Source: Aurantiochytrium sp. KH105 (taxonomy: Eukaryota > Sar > Bigyra > Thraustochytrida > Thraustochytriidae). Taken from it: a stretch of 64,000 nucleotides of DNA. Location: positions 310,001 to 374,000 of the forward strand of contig BGKB01000031.1 in the NCBI GenBank assembly GCA_003116975.1, given 5' to 3'. The notes beneath the pieces were generated by a model. That model saw only the letters and a program-made list of their open reading frames with translations, was not told where the DNA came from and searched no databases. How positions within the stretch are numbered: the stretch's first letter is position 1; the number at the start of each line of letters is the position of its first letter. Shown one piece after another: positions 1 to 8,681 of the stretch. The position numbers were made by a program, and so were the translations under genes.

Positions 1-23
1 GACAGCCGCACGCACGCAGCAAG

Positions 24-872
24 ATGGTACGCGGGGGCGCGGGCGAGGCGGCGCGGCGCGGCGCGGAGGAGCGAAGCGGAGGGCGCGCCGCGCGCGGCAA
101 AGGCGAGGAGCGCGCGCGGGGGGAGGGAGGGAGGGAGGATGGCGAGATGACGAGAGGATGATGGATGCGGCGCGCGGCGAGGGAGGAAAGGCGAGGCCAC
201 GCAACGCAACGCAACGCGGAGCCTTGCTCCCGCACGTGGCGCGCTGGGATGTCTCGTGTTTGTGATTGTCTTTGTCTCCGCGCGCGTCGGGCGATGAGGA
301 GAATGGCGCGGAAGATGAACTTTGCAGGTGACTGACGTGAACCTTTTCGATGATGTGCTTTTTTTGGTCTGTAGGTGAACGTCCCCAAGGAGCGCCGCAC
401 CTTTTGCAAGGGCTCGAAGTGCCGCAAGCACACGGTCCACAAGGTGACCCAGTACAAGGCCGGCAAGGCCTCGAACTTCGCCCAGGGTAAGTCATTCTTC
501 TTCTTGACAAATCGATCTAAAAATCGAGGCTTTCTTTTTCATTCTCTCCAACCAATCGATCAACAAGCTAGTCAGCTAGCTTGTTCGGATGAGAGCAGCA
601 AGCCTTCGTGTCGACTTCGAATGAAAACCGCGGAAACTGACAAGATTCGTCTACAATGTTGCATGAAAACAGGCAAGCGACGATACGATCGCAAGCAGAA
701 GGGCTACGGTGGTCAGACCAAGCCTATCTTCCACAAGAAGGCCAAGACCACCAAGAAGGTGACCCTGCGCCTGGAGTGCAAGGAGTGCAAGACCAAGTGC
801 CAGATCGGCCTTAAGCGCTGCAAGACCTTCGAGCTCGGCCAGAAGAAGGAGGCCGGTGGCCACCAGTACTAA
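24..872 (+). CDS. RPL44: 60S ribosomal protein eL42 (L44/L36a), three exons
   Basis: Exons are 24-26, 375-486 and 673-872, giving 104 residues. Seen: the protein starts [20 protein letters not shown] and continues with [42 protein letters not shown] and ends in [14 protein letters not shown]. Family knowledge: eL42 is a zinc-binding protein of the large subunit near the E site; the CxxxxC and CxxCxxxC cysteines of the zinc knuckle are present and the length is normal (about 105). Exon 1 is only the start codon: the ATG is followed at once by GTACGC, and the acceptor TGTAG precedes GTGAACGTC. Intron 2 (487-672) has donor GTAAGT and acceptor CAG. Intron 1 (27-374) holds nothing else I can identify apart from a short CGCAA pentamer run near 197-217. 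The identification is certain; the first exon is inferred from the splice signals and the family start. Confidence 0.95.
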
Positions 873-1937
873 ATCTATTGGGTCCATTGTTATCCTTTCT
901 TCCCTCAAACTCTTTCCTTTTCTCCTTTTGTCTGTGCTTCTTGCCAGTCTCTTGATCCTTTGCAAAAGTTGTTTTTGTTTCCTTGAGGTCAGGTCTTGTT
1001 TGCGATTCGCATCTCGCGTACAAGCTATCTCAGTCTCGGTGCGCCTGCAGCTGCTAGCGTCAGATTGTGAGGATCTTGACACTTGCGGTCATGAGTCTGC
1101 AGAAGAATTTGAAGAGCAAATTGACTTGTCAAATTCTCGCCATTGATCGATTGCGTACGCCAGACACTAGATCTTTTCGCATATTACTTTTTGTTTTGGC
1201 TTCCACAGCGTGGATGACAAGGAGGACTCGGTTTTATTTTTTTGAACCTTGCGAGACCAATAGCAATCTATGTATTCGCCTACAGTGTAGCCATGTCCTT
1301 GTTTCTCCTGGTGAGTTGAGCGAAAACTTGAGCGAAAACTGTAAATAATGTCAACACGAGCCAAACTTGCACGAGGCAAATTGACAAAATATGACAAACA
1401 ACAGTGCTCTGTCCGTTTTGCAAACTGGTTTGACCGCAATTTTTAAAAGAAAAAGTTGCTTGCAAACTTGCTAGGGTCGCTCTTGCCGTCATCGCTGGCC
1501 GCTTGATTCCCCCAAATCGACTTGCAGCTACTATTCGTAGCCAGCCTAGTATACTATCTATCTATACAACTGTAGTGGCGAATCCAAACTCTCAAAGCTG
1601 TCACTTCGCGCTGCGCACGCAACAACGCGCTGCGCGCGTGCGCAGACCACGCGCAGGCAGGCGGAAAGCGCCGCGACGTGACCCCTGCCTCCGCGAGGAG
1701 ACCTTTTGCGGCGCGAGACTACTGTCTCTCCATCGGAAGGGAGTCGAGAGAGCTCGGGCAAGAAAGAGCTTGGGCGGGAGTTAGAACGCGGTGGCCAGCG
1801 GCCGTGGCACCTCGGCGCCACCCACCTCGAGCCGCTCAACGCTACGCTACGCTACGCCACGTCACGCCGCGCCGCGCAGCACTGATCCCTGCCGACGTCC
1901 GAACGAGCGCGTTTCCCGACGGACGGGAGAGAGCAGA
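873..1937. other. Intergenic, no gene seen
   Basis: About 1.06 kb between RPL44 and the next start. The first half is lower in GC, as expected for a 3' UTR and spacer. From about 1600 the GC rises and a CGCTA pentamer run lies at 1838-1860 just before the next start. Reading frames here are short and low in complexity. Confidence 0.6.
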
Positions 1938-2804
1938 ATGGCGGGCGGAAACAAGTCGCCGGCGCCTCGATCGCCTGCTAGCACAACAGCAGGATCGAAA
2001 AAGTCGTCGAGCAAGAAAGCAAGCGCAGCATCGAAAAAGAAAGCTAGCGCTCCCCGAAAAACGACCACCAAAAAGGCCACGAAAAAGCCACGCAGCGCCG
2101 AGCCCCCTCTTTTGCACCAACTTCAAGACGTGCCCGAGTTCAAAGTCCTCGAAGTTGGAGGTCGAGGCGTCATCGAGGATAATGAGAACGATGTGCTGCA
2201 CTGCACGGACGTGAACATTGACGACGAAGAACGCAAGATGGCTATTAGCACGGGTCGTACGAGCATGACCGCAGCCGAGCAAGACCTTGCATACTGGCCC
2301 AACACCCACGTTGTAGAACGCATGACCACCAAACGAGTCCTCGCAAACGCCGGATCCAAACTCACGCCGCCCATCTCTCTTCCCAAGGGCAAGGAGGCGG
2401 AAGATCAAGTCGAGTACTTGGCGCGCAGTTTTCAGGAGTTCCTTTGTTCGGTTCTCCCCGAAGTTGCAGCGATCGCTCGGCACAGAGACACGCAGCGCAG
2501 GCAACGCGAGGCCCAGCGCGCAGAACGCGAAAACGAGACCGACGGCGACGTGGAAATGAAGGAGGAACCGACCCAAGCAGTGGACGCAAAGGGCGGCGAG
2601 TCTGGCAAGTCCAATGCTGAGAAATCAAAACGCGAGGGCGCCAATGACGTCGCTTCAAAGAAAATTCTCGTGACCATGGCCGATCTCGATGCTCTGCGTC
2701 AAACCTCAAGAACGCTTCCAGCTCCCTTTGAGCGAAGAATTGTAGAGGCAATGCTCACGCCGAACCCTCCACCGCAACAAGGCGCAACGCCCGCTCAGTC
2801 ATAA
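1938..2804 (+). CDS. Lysine-rich basic protein, probably nuclear; function unknown
   Basis: 288 residues. I do not recognise the family. The N-terminal 55 residues are a Lys/Ser/Ala tail (for example SKKSSSKKASAASKKKASAP) like a histone H1 tail or a bipartite nuclear localisation signal. The middle (about 60-180) looks folded and holds EFKVLEVGGRGVIEDNEND and AYWPNTHVVERMTTKRV. It is followed by a charged Arg/Glu-rich helix around 185-215 and a short C-terminal domain with ILVTMADLDALRQTSRTL. The open frame extends to 1791, but that codon is GTG; the first ATG is 1938. An AATAAA lies about 110 bases after the stop. A chromatin role is only a guess from composition. Confidence 0.75.
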   Translation: MAGGNKSPAPRSPASTTAGSKKSSSKKASAASKKKASAPRKTTTKKATKKPRSAEPPLLHQLQDVPEFKVLEVGGRGVIEDNENDVLHCTDVNIDDEERKMAISTGRTSMTAAEQDLAYWPNTHVVERMTTKRVLANAGSKLTPPISLPKGKEAEDQVEYLARSFQEFLCSVLPEVAAIARHRDTQRRQREAQRAERENETDGDVEMKEEPTQAVDAKGGESGKSNAEKSKREGANDVASKKILVTMADLDALRQTSRTLPAPFERRIVEAMLTPNPPPQQGATPAQS

Positions 2805-2912
2805 GACATGGAACCTAGCTAGTGGTATGAGCCCAATATAGTGCGCCTCATCGCTCGGGCGTTTGTAAAAATTAGATAAATGCAGAGAGCCCATCTGAAC
2901 TGCCGGGAATAC

Positions 2913-2918
2913 AATAAA
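2913..2918 (+). terminator. Polyadenylation signal AATAAA
   Basis: A canonical AATAAA lies 109 bases after the stop of the basic protein gene, within a short convergent spacer shared with the reductase gene on the other strand. Confidence 0.55.
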
Positions 2919-3079
2919 GCACGCCCACACACGCACACGTGCACGTTGTAGACTTGCAAGTATACGTTGAAGGAACGAAACAGCATGATAAAGTATAATC
3001 TTTTTCTTCTTCTTCATCATCATCAGCAGCAGCATCTTTGTTTGTCTTCTTTCTTTGGTGTTGCTTTCATGAAATAATG

Positions 3080-3976
3080 TTACATCTTCGCACGCTCGAC
3101 GCCGCCCTTGTGCGTCTGGCGCTCCTTGTCCGAGGCTTCGGCGATCTTACGCTTGGCCAAAAGATACCGCCCACTCGCCTCGTGATACTGTCCGCCATCG
3201 ACAACGATCGTCGTCGCGTTAATGTACGAGCCAGCGTCACTTGCCAAAAAGAGAATCGTGTTGCCAATGTCATCGACAGTTCCAAAGCGGCCAATTGGCA
3301 CGAACTCGCGCAGATCCGGACCTCCATCAGCACCAAGCATCTTGCCAAAAACACGGCCGCCGGGTCCGCCAACAGTGTTCTCAATCGGACCAGGCGCCAC
3401 CGAGACTGCGCGGATACCATAGTCGGTGCCCCATTCCACACCGATATTCTTGGTCAAAACGTCAATGGCAGACTTGGCACTCGAAGCCGCCATCTGGAAG
3501 GGAAACGCCTTGTAATGCAACGTGGCACTAATGTTGACAATGAGACCCTTGCCACTCGTCTTGAGGTAAGGAAGCGCAGCCTTGGACATGTTAAAGCAGC
3601 CCATCAAATCAATCTGCATGATGGTGTTGAAGCCGTTTGGAGAAAGCTTCTCGATGGTCGTAGAAAAGTTGCCCGCCGCGTTGTTTACAAGCACGTCCAC
3701 CGTGCCGTACGCCTCAACAGCCTTCTTGATAAAGTCTTCGCAGCGCTTCGGGTCCCGCACATCGCAAGGGAAGCCCTCGATATTCTTGACGCCGTCTTTG
3801 CGTAGAGCTTCGCACGCCTCCTGCAATTTGGCTTCGCGGCGTCCACCAATCACCACCTTGGCGCCGTGCAGGCCGCACGCGCGCGCGATGCCCAGGCCGA
3901 TCCCGGACCCGCCGCCGGTGATGACAACCACCTTCCCCTCAAGGAGGTCGGGCCTAAAGTCTGACTTGAACGTCAT
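3080..3976 (-). CDS. DECR2: Peroxisomal 2,4-dienoyl-CoA reductase (SDR family)
   Basis: 298 residues. A short-chain dehydrogenase that would use NADPH to reduce 2,4-dienoyl-CoA during oxidation of unsaturated fatty acids. Seen: the Rossmann motif VVITGGGSGIGLGIARACG near residue 17, NNAAGNFS near 97, ISATLHYKAFPFQ, and SAKSAIDVLTKNIGVEWG followed by VSVAPGPI. As in the DECR subgroup, the usual SDR catalytic Tyr-x-x-x-Lys is altered: the Lys of SAK is kept and the Tyr is absent. The last three residues are AKM, which fits the PTS1 consensus (S/A/C)(K/R/H)(L/M); human DECR2 ends in AKL. The open frame runs on upstream to 4228, but that part is translated from a GCGTT repeat, and the start at 3976 gives the normal family length. 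Confidence 0.92.
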   Translation of the reverse strand: MTFKSDFRPDLLEGKVVVITGGGSGIGLGIARACGLHGAKVVIGGRREAKLQEACEALRKDGVKNIEGFPCDVRDPKRCEDFIKKAVEAYGTVDVLVNNAAGNFSTTIEKLSPNGFNTIMQIDLMGCFNMSKAALPYLKTSGKGLIVNISATLHYKAFPFQMAASSAKSAIDVLTKNIGVEWGTDYGIRAVSVAPGPIENTVGGPGGRVFGKMLGADGGPDLREFVPIGRFGTVDDIGNTILFLASDAGSYINATTIVVDGGQYHEASGRYLLAKRKIAEASDKERQTHKGGVERAKM

Positions 3977-4415
3977 CCTGCTGCGCTGCTCAACGTCGCG
4001 CTGCTCTGCCTCTGCTCTATCGTCGCGCCGCTGTCTCGTTCTCGCGCGCGGTGCGTTGCGTTGCGTTGCGTTGCGTTGCGTTGCGTTGCAAAGGTTTTTG
4101 CTTGCCTTGCGGAAACGGATCAAGGCAGCGCGCGAGTCCCAAGCCAGGCTTTCCTGAATCGGACTGACAGAAAATAATACGTACAGAATGGCAGGTCCGA
4201 CGCGCACACGTGCGCAAAGGGGGACCAAGACATGACTCGTGTACGGAGGGGCGCCTTCCGAGGAATGATCGAAATCAATTAATGTGAGAGCTTGGGCTGT
4301 TGAGAGACAGACAGAGAGACAGACGGATTCCAGAGGAGAACTGACCGAGAACTGTTATAAAAGCATTACTTTTTCATAAAATCAATGTCATGTGGAACGA
4401 AGGAAACGAAGACTA
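3977..4415. other. Intergenic promoter region with pentanucleotide array
   Basis: Upstream of the reductase and downstream of the TRMO-like gene, both on the minus strand. It holds a GCGTT array at about 4053-4089 immediately 5' of the reductase start, and no convincing gene. Confidence 0.6.
4053..4089. repeat. (GCGTT)n tandem array, about 7 copies
   Basis: A near-perfect pentanucleotide repeat starting 77 bases upstream of the reductase start codon, probably in its promoter or 5' UTR. The same motif on the other strand (CGCAA) occurs in the first RPL44 intron. Confidence 0.9.
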
Positions 4416-5687
4416 TCATGAGTGGGAGGCGAAAGGTTTTGCGCCATCCTGCTCCTGGGCACCGTTGACGTCCTCACTATTTTCACCATTGCTATCTTTA
4501 CCTTCTGCAGCTTCTTCGGTCTCACGAAAACAGATGCGCCCATCCACGAGATGCACAACGCCGATTGGATGCACATCAGTGCAATGAACAACTCCAGGCG
4601 CTGGGTACTCGAGACTAAAATCCATGCCAAGCATTTCAAAAAGCCACTCCCCATGGCCTTGGCGATCGTGCATTTGCCGAATGTGACGCTTGCGGCCATC
4701 CCACCGCAAAATCTCCGAGAGAACTTGTACGACGCCCTCTGGACTCTGATACAGGCCACCTCGTTTGACTTTGCGGGGCAAGCGACGAAGCTTTTCAAGA
4801 ACCTTGGGGTCAATCTCCACACTCGCAAAATCAGGCTCCAGCGCAGATGAGGCAGCGATCCATTCCGGTACACGCACTTCGCCCCCGGGCTGATCGTGAA
4901 TTGGAATGTATGGCTTGATGTCGAGTATAGGAGTTCCTTCCAAGATATCCACACCACTCACAAGGAGCTTGCGATTGTCGGGATCCACGTGCTCGATGCG
5001 CACAATCGAGAGTCCAATCGGATTTGGCCGATTGGGACTTCTGCAGCTGAAGACGCCAACCTTGCGTCGATCTGGCTTACGCGGGGGAAGAATTTTCGAC
5101 TTGACAAAGTCGGTTGACTCGTTGTCGTGAAAGACAAAGACAAGCCATGCATGGCTGAAAGAGTCCAAGTCTTCAAGGCAGCCCTTGTCGCAATCTCGCA
5201 AGTCGATCATAGCGCGACTTGAAGGGACGCGTGTCGGCTGATTTGGTGTGTAGTTCCTGGCAGAGTACACGGACCGCGCGTATCCAACATAACGCGTGCG
5301 CAGCCCGTTCTCGAGAAATTCAGACCATACCCGCTGTTTCTGTTGTTGCAGTTGCTGCTTGGCTTTGGCTTTGGCCCTTGCGTCATCATTATTGGACTTT
5401 GCAGGACTTACGAGACTATCGTCGCATGCATTTATAGTTGCCTTTGATGTCTGCGCTGTGGTTGTGTTTGCATGCACGGTCCGCTGCACCGTTGCTGTGG
5501 CACCGAGTGCGCGGCGTCGCAGTACGTGCGCTGTCGCCAGCGATGCGACGGCAGCACCGGTGGCCGCTGCCGTAACGCAGAGACCGACGACTACGGGTAG
5601 AGAAAAGTCTTGCGTCATCCAAGACGTGGCCCAGCCGCACCTGCGTCCCGATGTCGTGCCTGCGTCGCCGCTCCCCGATGCGCTCAT
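4416..5687 (-). CDS. TRMO: TrmO/TsaA-family tRNA (adenine-N6)-methyltransferase with N-terminal membrane segment
   Basis: 423 residues. Family knowledge: TrmO uses SAM to methylate N6 of threonylcarbamoyladenosine at tRNA position 37 (m6t6A). Seen: the family hallmark GVFSCRSPNRPNPIGLSIVR near residues 212-231, VDILEGTPILDIKPYIP about 25 residues later, and the C-terminal Q-rich and RQMHDRQGHG region of the fold. Catalytic domain about 135-350. Odd: residues 28-52 are a hydrophobic stretch (SLPVVVGLCVTAAATGAAVA) followed by RRRA, which looks like a signal anchor, and a basic Gln/Lys linker (90-120) joins it to the domain. The acidic C-terminal tail is disordered. The start is the first ATG of the frame. 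The enzyme family is sure; the membrane anchor is inferred from hydropathy. Confidence 0.9.
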   Translation of the reverse strand: MSASGSGDAGTTSGRRCGWATSWMTQDFSLPVVVGLCVTAAATGAAVASLATAHVLRRRALGATATVQRTVHANTTTAQTSKATINACDDSLVSPAKSNNDDARAKAKAKQQLQQQKQRVWSEFLENGLRTRYVGYARSVYSARNYTPNQPTRVPSSRAMIDLRDCDKGCLEDLDSFSHAWLVFVFHDNESTDFVKSKILPPRKPDRRKVGVFSCRSPNRPNPIGLSIVRIEHVDPDNRKLLVSGVDILEGTPILDIKPYIPIHDQPGGEVRVPEWIAASSALEPDFASVEIDPKVLEKLRRLPRKVKRGGLYQSPEGVVQVLSEILRWDGRKRHIRQMHDRQGHGEWLFEMLGMDFSLEYPAPGVVHCTDVHPIGVVHLVDGRICFRETEEAAEGKDSNGENSEDVNGAQEQDGAKPFASHS

Positions 5688-5820
5688 GACCAGCAGCTGA
5701 CGCTCGCCCGTCGCTGATCGCGGCGACCACCACCACCACCACTACCACCACCACGCGGATGGCAAGTCCTCGTCAGAACTGCACTAGACAGAGAGGGAGT
5801 GCGAGTGAGTAACGAGGAGT

Positions 5821-7725
5821 CTATGCGCCGCGGGGACCCTGGCACACAGCGCAGCGCGATGTCGAGGCTGCAACCTCGTCTTCGAGCGTCTCCGTTTCGT
5901 CGCGCTTGTGGATTTGGTCATGGTCCTTGTCCTTGTCCTTGTCCTTGTTCTTGTTCTCGTCTTGATCATCTTGTTTTTCTTGGTCCTCGGTGCCGCCGCT
6001 GTGGGTCCCTCCAAGCGCTTTGGCGAGGTCTGTGCCTGGCTCAAGCTTGAACAGCTTGCGTAGTCTGTACTCGTCAAAGGCGACGGCGTCCTCGCGCGCA
6101 CTCTTGCACAGATTTTTCGCGATGCTTTCGAGCCCCACGTTGCGCGTGTACAGAGTAATTTGTCGACAGCGTGAGCATGCGCCAACAAGATCAGTGTCGA
6201 CGCGGCGCAAGAGTCCCGACTCATTCTCGCAGCCAGAGTCCTCTGCTCTTTCGCCGTGCATAGCGGCTGGCTCGGGCTGCAGACTAAGCACGGGATTGGT
6301 CGGACCTGGAAGCTCAACCTCGACTGTGAGACGATGCAAAACCAGGTACGATCCGCTGGGGACCTTTGCTTCGCGCCCTTGCAGCAGACGGCGCCGCGAA
6401 AGCTTTGCAAGAGCCTTTCGCTGCTTGCTTACCTGCTTACGTAGCCGCTTCTCACTACCAAAGGTTTCGATAACCTCTGTGTTGGCTGTTTCTCCATTCG
6501 TTTCGAGTTCGTAGCGCTGTCGCTCCAGCTTGGCCACCCGCTCTTCAAGATCAGCTAGAATTGCTCGAGCGCGATGAAAACGATCTGCTTCAGCGATGGC
6601 CTTGACGACTTGCGACATGCGGTCCGAGGTATACGGGTCGTGACCGAGCCACACGAGAACGGGGGCGAAGCGAATTCTTCCTGGTGCGTCCGGGCTCTCG
6701 AGCGCCTCAAGCTCTGCATTTACGCAAGCCAATTCGCTATCGAGACGCGTGCGGAACTGCTGCCAGCATTTCCGTATGTAATCAGCCTTCTTGCGACGAA
6801 AGCGGCGGATGGGCACGGTGAACCATACGAGCAGGCCAGCACATATGCCCAAGTCAATGAGCCTCCCGCTCGCAACGTCCACAATTGTCCATCCCAGGAT
6901 CAAGTAGAGAAGTGTGGGAACCGCGCCAAGCGCTAGAACGCAAGCAAGACGCATGGCCACGAGCTTCCAAAGCTTGGGCAAATGATCTTTGCACAATGGC
7001 GTCAGTCTCTCTGTGACAATACCGGTCAGTGTTTCAGGTCGCGTCTTGTACGCAGCAGCAAGCAGCGGGTTCAAAAGCTCAACATCCAATTCGGCAAATC
7101 GTCGCTGCTTGTACAGTAGTCGGCACGAGCTTTGGCGAAAGGGTCGAGAGTTTGCTTCGAGACGAACGACGCGGAAACTCTCCGCTGGAGTCACGGGTCG
7201 TTTGCGGTATCGGTGCCAGCACCCTTGCGCTTGTTTACGATGCTGTTCTTCATCTTCAATTTCTTTCTTGCCACGCTGCACGACTGTAAAACGCCCGTAC
7301 GAGGCTTCAATCTGGACATTTGGTCTCGTCAGTGCCCAATCCTCGAAATCTCTCTCAGGAGTGAGCATTTCAGGAACAACGCTTTGCGGAGACAAAGCAA
7401 TGAGTTTTCGCTCCTCCATGAGATAGTCGATGGCTCGGGGCATGAGTGAGGCCTCAAAGTTGACCTCACTGTACGACTTTTTCGTCGTTCGCAAATTCAC
7501 CATGCGTAGGTTCTCCTCGGCCGCGGCCAAGGCTGTTACGGCTGCATCGGCAGTCTCGTCATGTTCTTGCCCCCGTGGTTTCTCTTTGGTGTTCTCATCG
7601 CGCACGAGCAGCTCGGCATATGGATCTCGCACGCCCGCTGTGTCCACCAAGACCGCCTTGGTGTAGCCCTTGGGCGGTACAGCGCGCGAGAGTCGCTTTT
7701 CTCGCGGTGCTTGCATCGTGGGCAT
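5821..7725 (-). CDS. Hypothetical two-pass membrane protein with coiled coil and CxxC pairs
   Basis: 634 residues from the first ATG; the frame extends 11 codons upstream only to a TTG. Not recognised. The N-terminal 250 residues are soluble and charged. Two adjacent hydrophobic segments at about 257-284 (with VLALGAVPTLLYLILGWTIV) and 288-306 (ICAGLLVWFTVPI) form a hairpin. A helical, coiled-coil-prone part follows at about 330-460. The C-terminal third carries two CxxC pairs, CSRC and the near-terminal CAVC, which could together bind zinc. Just before the last pair is a Lys/Asp tract (KNKDKDKDKDKDHD) encoded by a GTCCTT repeat near 5920-5960. An endomembrane location is plausible; the function is unknown. 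Confidence 0.75.
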   Translation of the reverse strand: MPTMQAPREKRLSRAVPPKGYTKAVLVDTAGVRDPYAELLVRDENTKEKPRGQEHDETADAAVTALAAAEENLRMVNLRTTKKSYSEVNFEASLMPRAIDYLMEERKLIALSPQSVVPEMLTPERDFEDWALTRPNVQIEASYGRFTVVQRGKKEIEDEEQHRKQAQGCWHRYRKRPVTPAESFRVVRLEANSRPFRQSSCRLLYKQRRFAELDVELLNPLLAAAYKTRPETLTGIVTERLTPLCKDHLPKLWKLVAMRLACVLALGAVPTLLYLILGWTIVDVASGRLIDLGICAGLLVWFTVPIRRFRRKKADYIRKCWQQFRTRLDSELACVNAELEALESPDAPGRIRFAPVLVWLGHDPYTSDRMSQVVKAIAEADRFHRARAILADLEERVAKLERQRYELETNGETANTEVIETFGSEKRLRKQVSKQRKALAKLSRRRLLQGREAKVPSGSYLVLHRLTVEVELPGPTNPVLSLQPEPAAMHGERAEDSGCENESGLLRRVDTDLVGACSRCRQITLYTRNVGLESIAKNLCKSAREDAVAFDEYRLRKLFKLEPGTDLAKALGGTHSGGTEDQEKQDDQDENKNKDKDKDKDHDQIHKRDETETLEDEVAASTSRCAVCQGPRGA

Positions 7726-8681
7726 GTTCTTTTGCTGTGCCGCGTCGAGCCAAGCCAACCCAGGCCGGGCCAGGCCAGGCCGGGCCGGACCTCGTGGCTT
7801 TGAGCAAGAGCAAGACCAAGATCAAGACCAAAAACCCAGCCGCGTCGCGTGCCTAAGGTGCGCACCGCGACTCTTGCCTCTCTTCTCTTAAAATTCACTC
7901 CAGATGATCCGTTCATCGGGAAAAAAATAAAAAAATGATAAAGCGCCAAAACGGTGTGTACTCCGTACGTGTTCCTTTTCACGTACTAATAACAGTAACC
8001 GCATAATCGTACTGACTTGATGGGATATTGCGTCGAGTGCCACGGGTATGAGCCTGGGCATAGGCATGAGCATGGGCATAGATAGACATGGCCCCATCTG
8101 TGCTGACGAATCGTTTCAACCAGAAAAGACGATCACGTGTGTGTACAGTACGTTAGTCAACGATGATCACAAAGCGTGGTATGTATGGGCCCTACACTTC
8201 TCTGCTTTGCGGGACCAACTCTAGCAAAAGGAAACCTGAGGGGCCCTTGCCGGCCGCAGGGTGCGCAGTGCGCTCAAGGGCGGCCGCGCGGACAATCTTG
8301 CCCAGTCCAGCTCTTGACCGAAGCTGCATTGTACATGGTCAATGACTCGGATCGCTGGTTTGCGACGCCAACTGGCATGGAGGGTCCGCCAGTCGACTTG
8401 CCATCGCCGTGGGCTGATGTGCATATATCTCATGACATCGGACAAACAGGGGCATTCCTTCCCACATAAGATTCCGCAAATGATATGTCATGTGTCATGT
8501 CATGTCGTGCCGTGTCATGTCATGTCATGTCATGTCATACCATGGAATATTTATACCATCCCATCCCATCCCATCCTATACCAGATCAGGTCCAACCACA
8601 CCCTACCATCGCGACGCCCAAACTTACGCATCGCACCGGCTGTTTGAAGAGGTGCGGCCCCTCCCTTTGCCTCCTTTTCTC
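7726..8681. other. Intergenic with short tandem repeats, no gene seen
   Basis: About 0.95 kb upstream of the two-pass membrane protein gene and downstream of PEX12. It starts with a GGCCAGGCCGG-like repeat (7765-7795) and is AT-richer around 7900-8160. It holds (ATGTC)n and (CCATC)n arrays at 8484-8576. Confidence 0.6.
8484..8576. repeat. (ATGTC)n and (CCATC)n pentanucleotide arrays
   Basis: Slightly degenerate ATGTC repeats run from about 8484 to 8538, followed after 17 bases by CCATC repeats at 8556-8576. They lie about 100 bases beyond the PEX12 stop codon. No CRISPR-like spacing and no coding sense. Confidence 0.85.

Noticed and set aside
4229-4415. Extension of the reductase N-terminus into upstream sequence
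   Set aside because: The upstream frame translates the GCGTT array into NATQR repeats; the ATG at 3976 gives the family length.
7726-7758. Longer start for the two-pass membrane protein
   Set aside because: The frame opens with TTG, not ATG; the first ATG is at 7725.
8484-8576. CRISPR-like repeat array
   Set aside because: Pure short tandem repeats without spacers, in a eukaryotic spacer.
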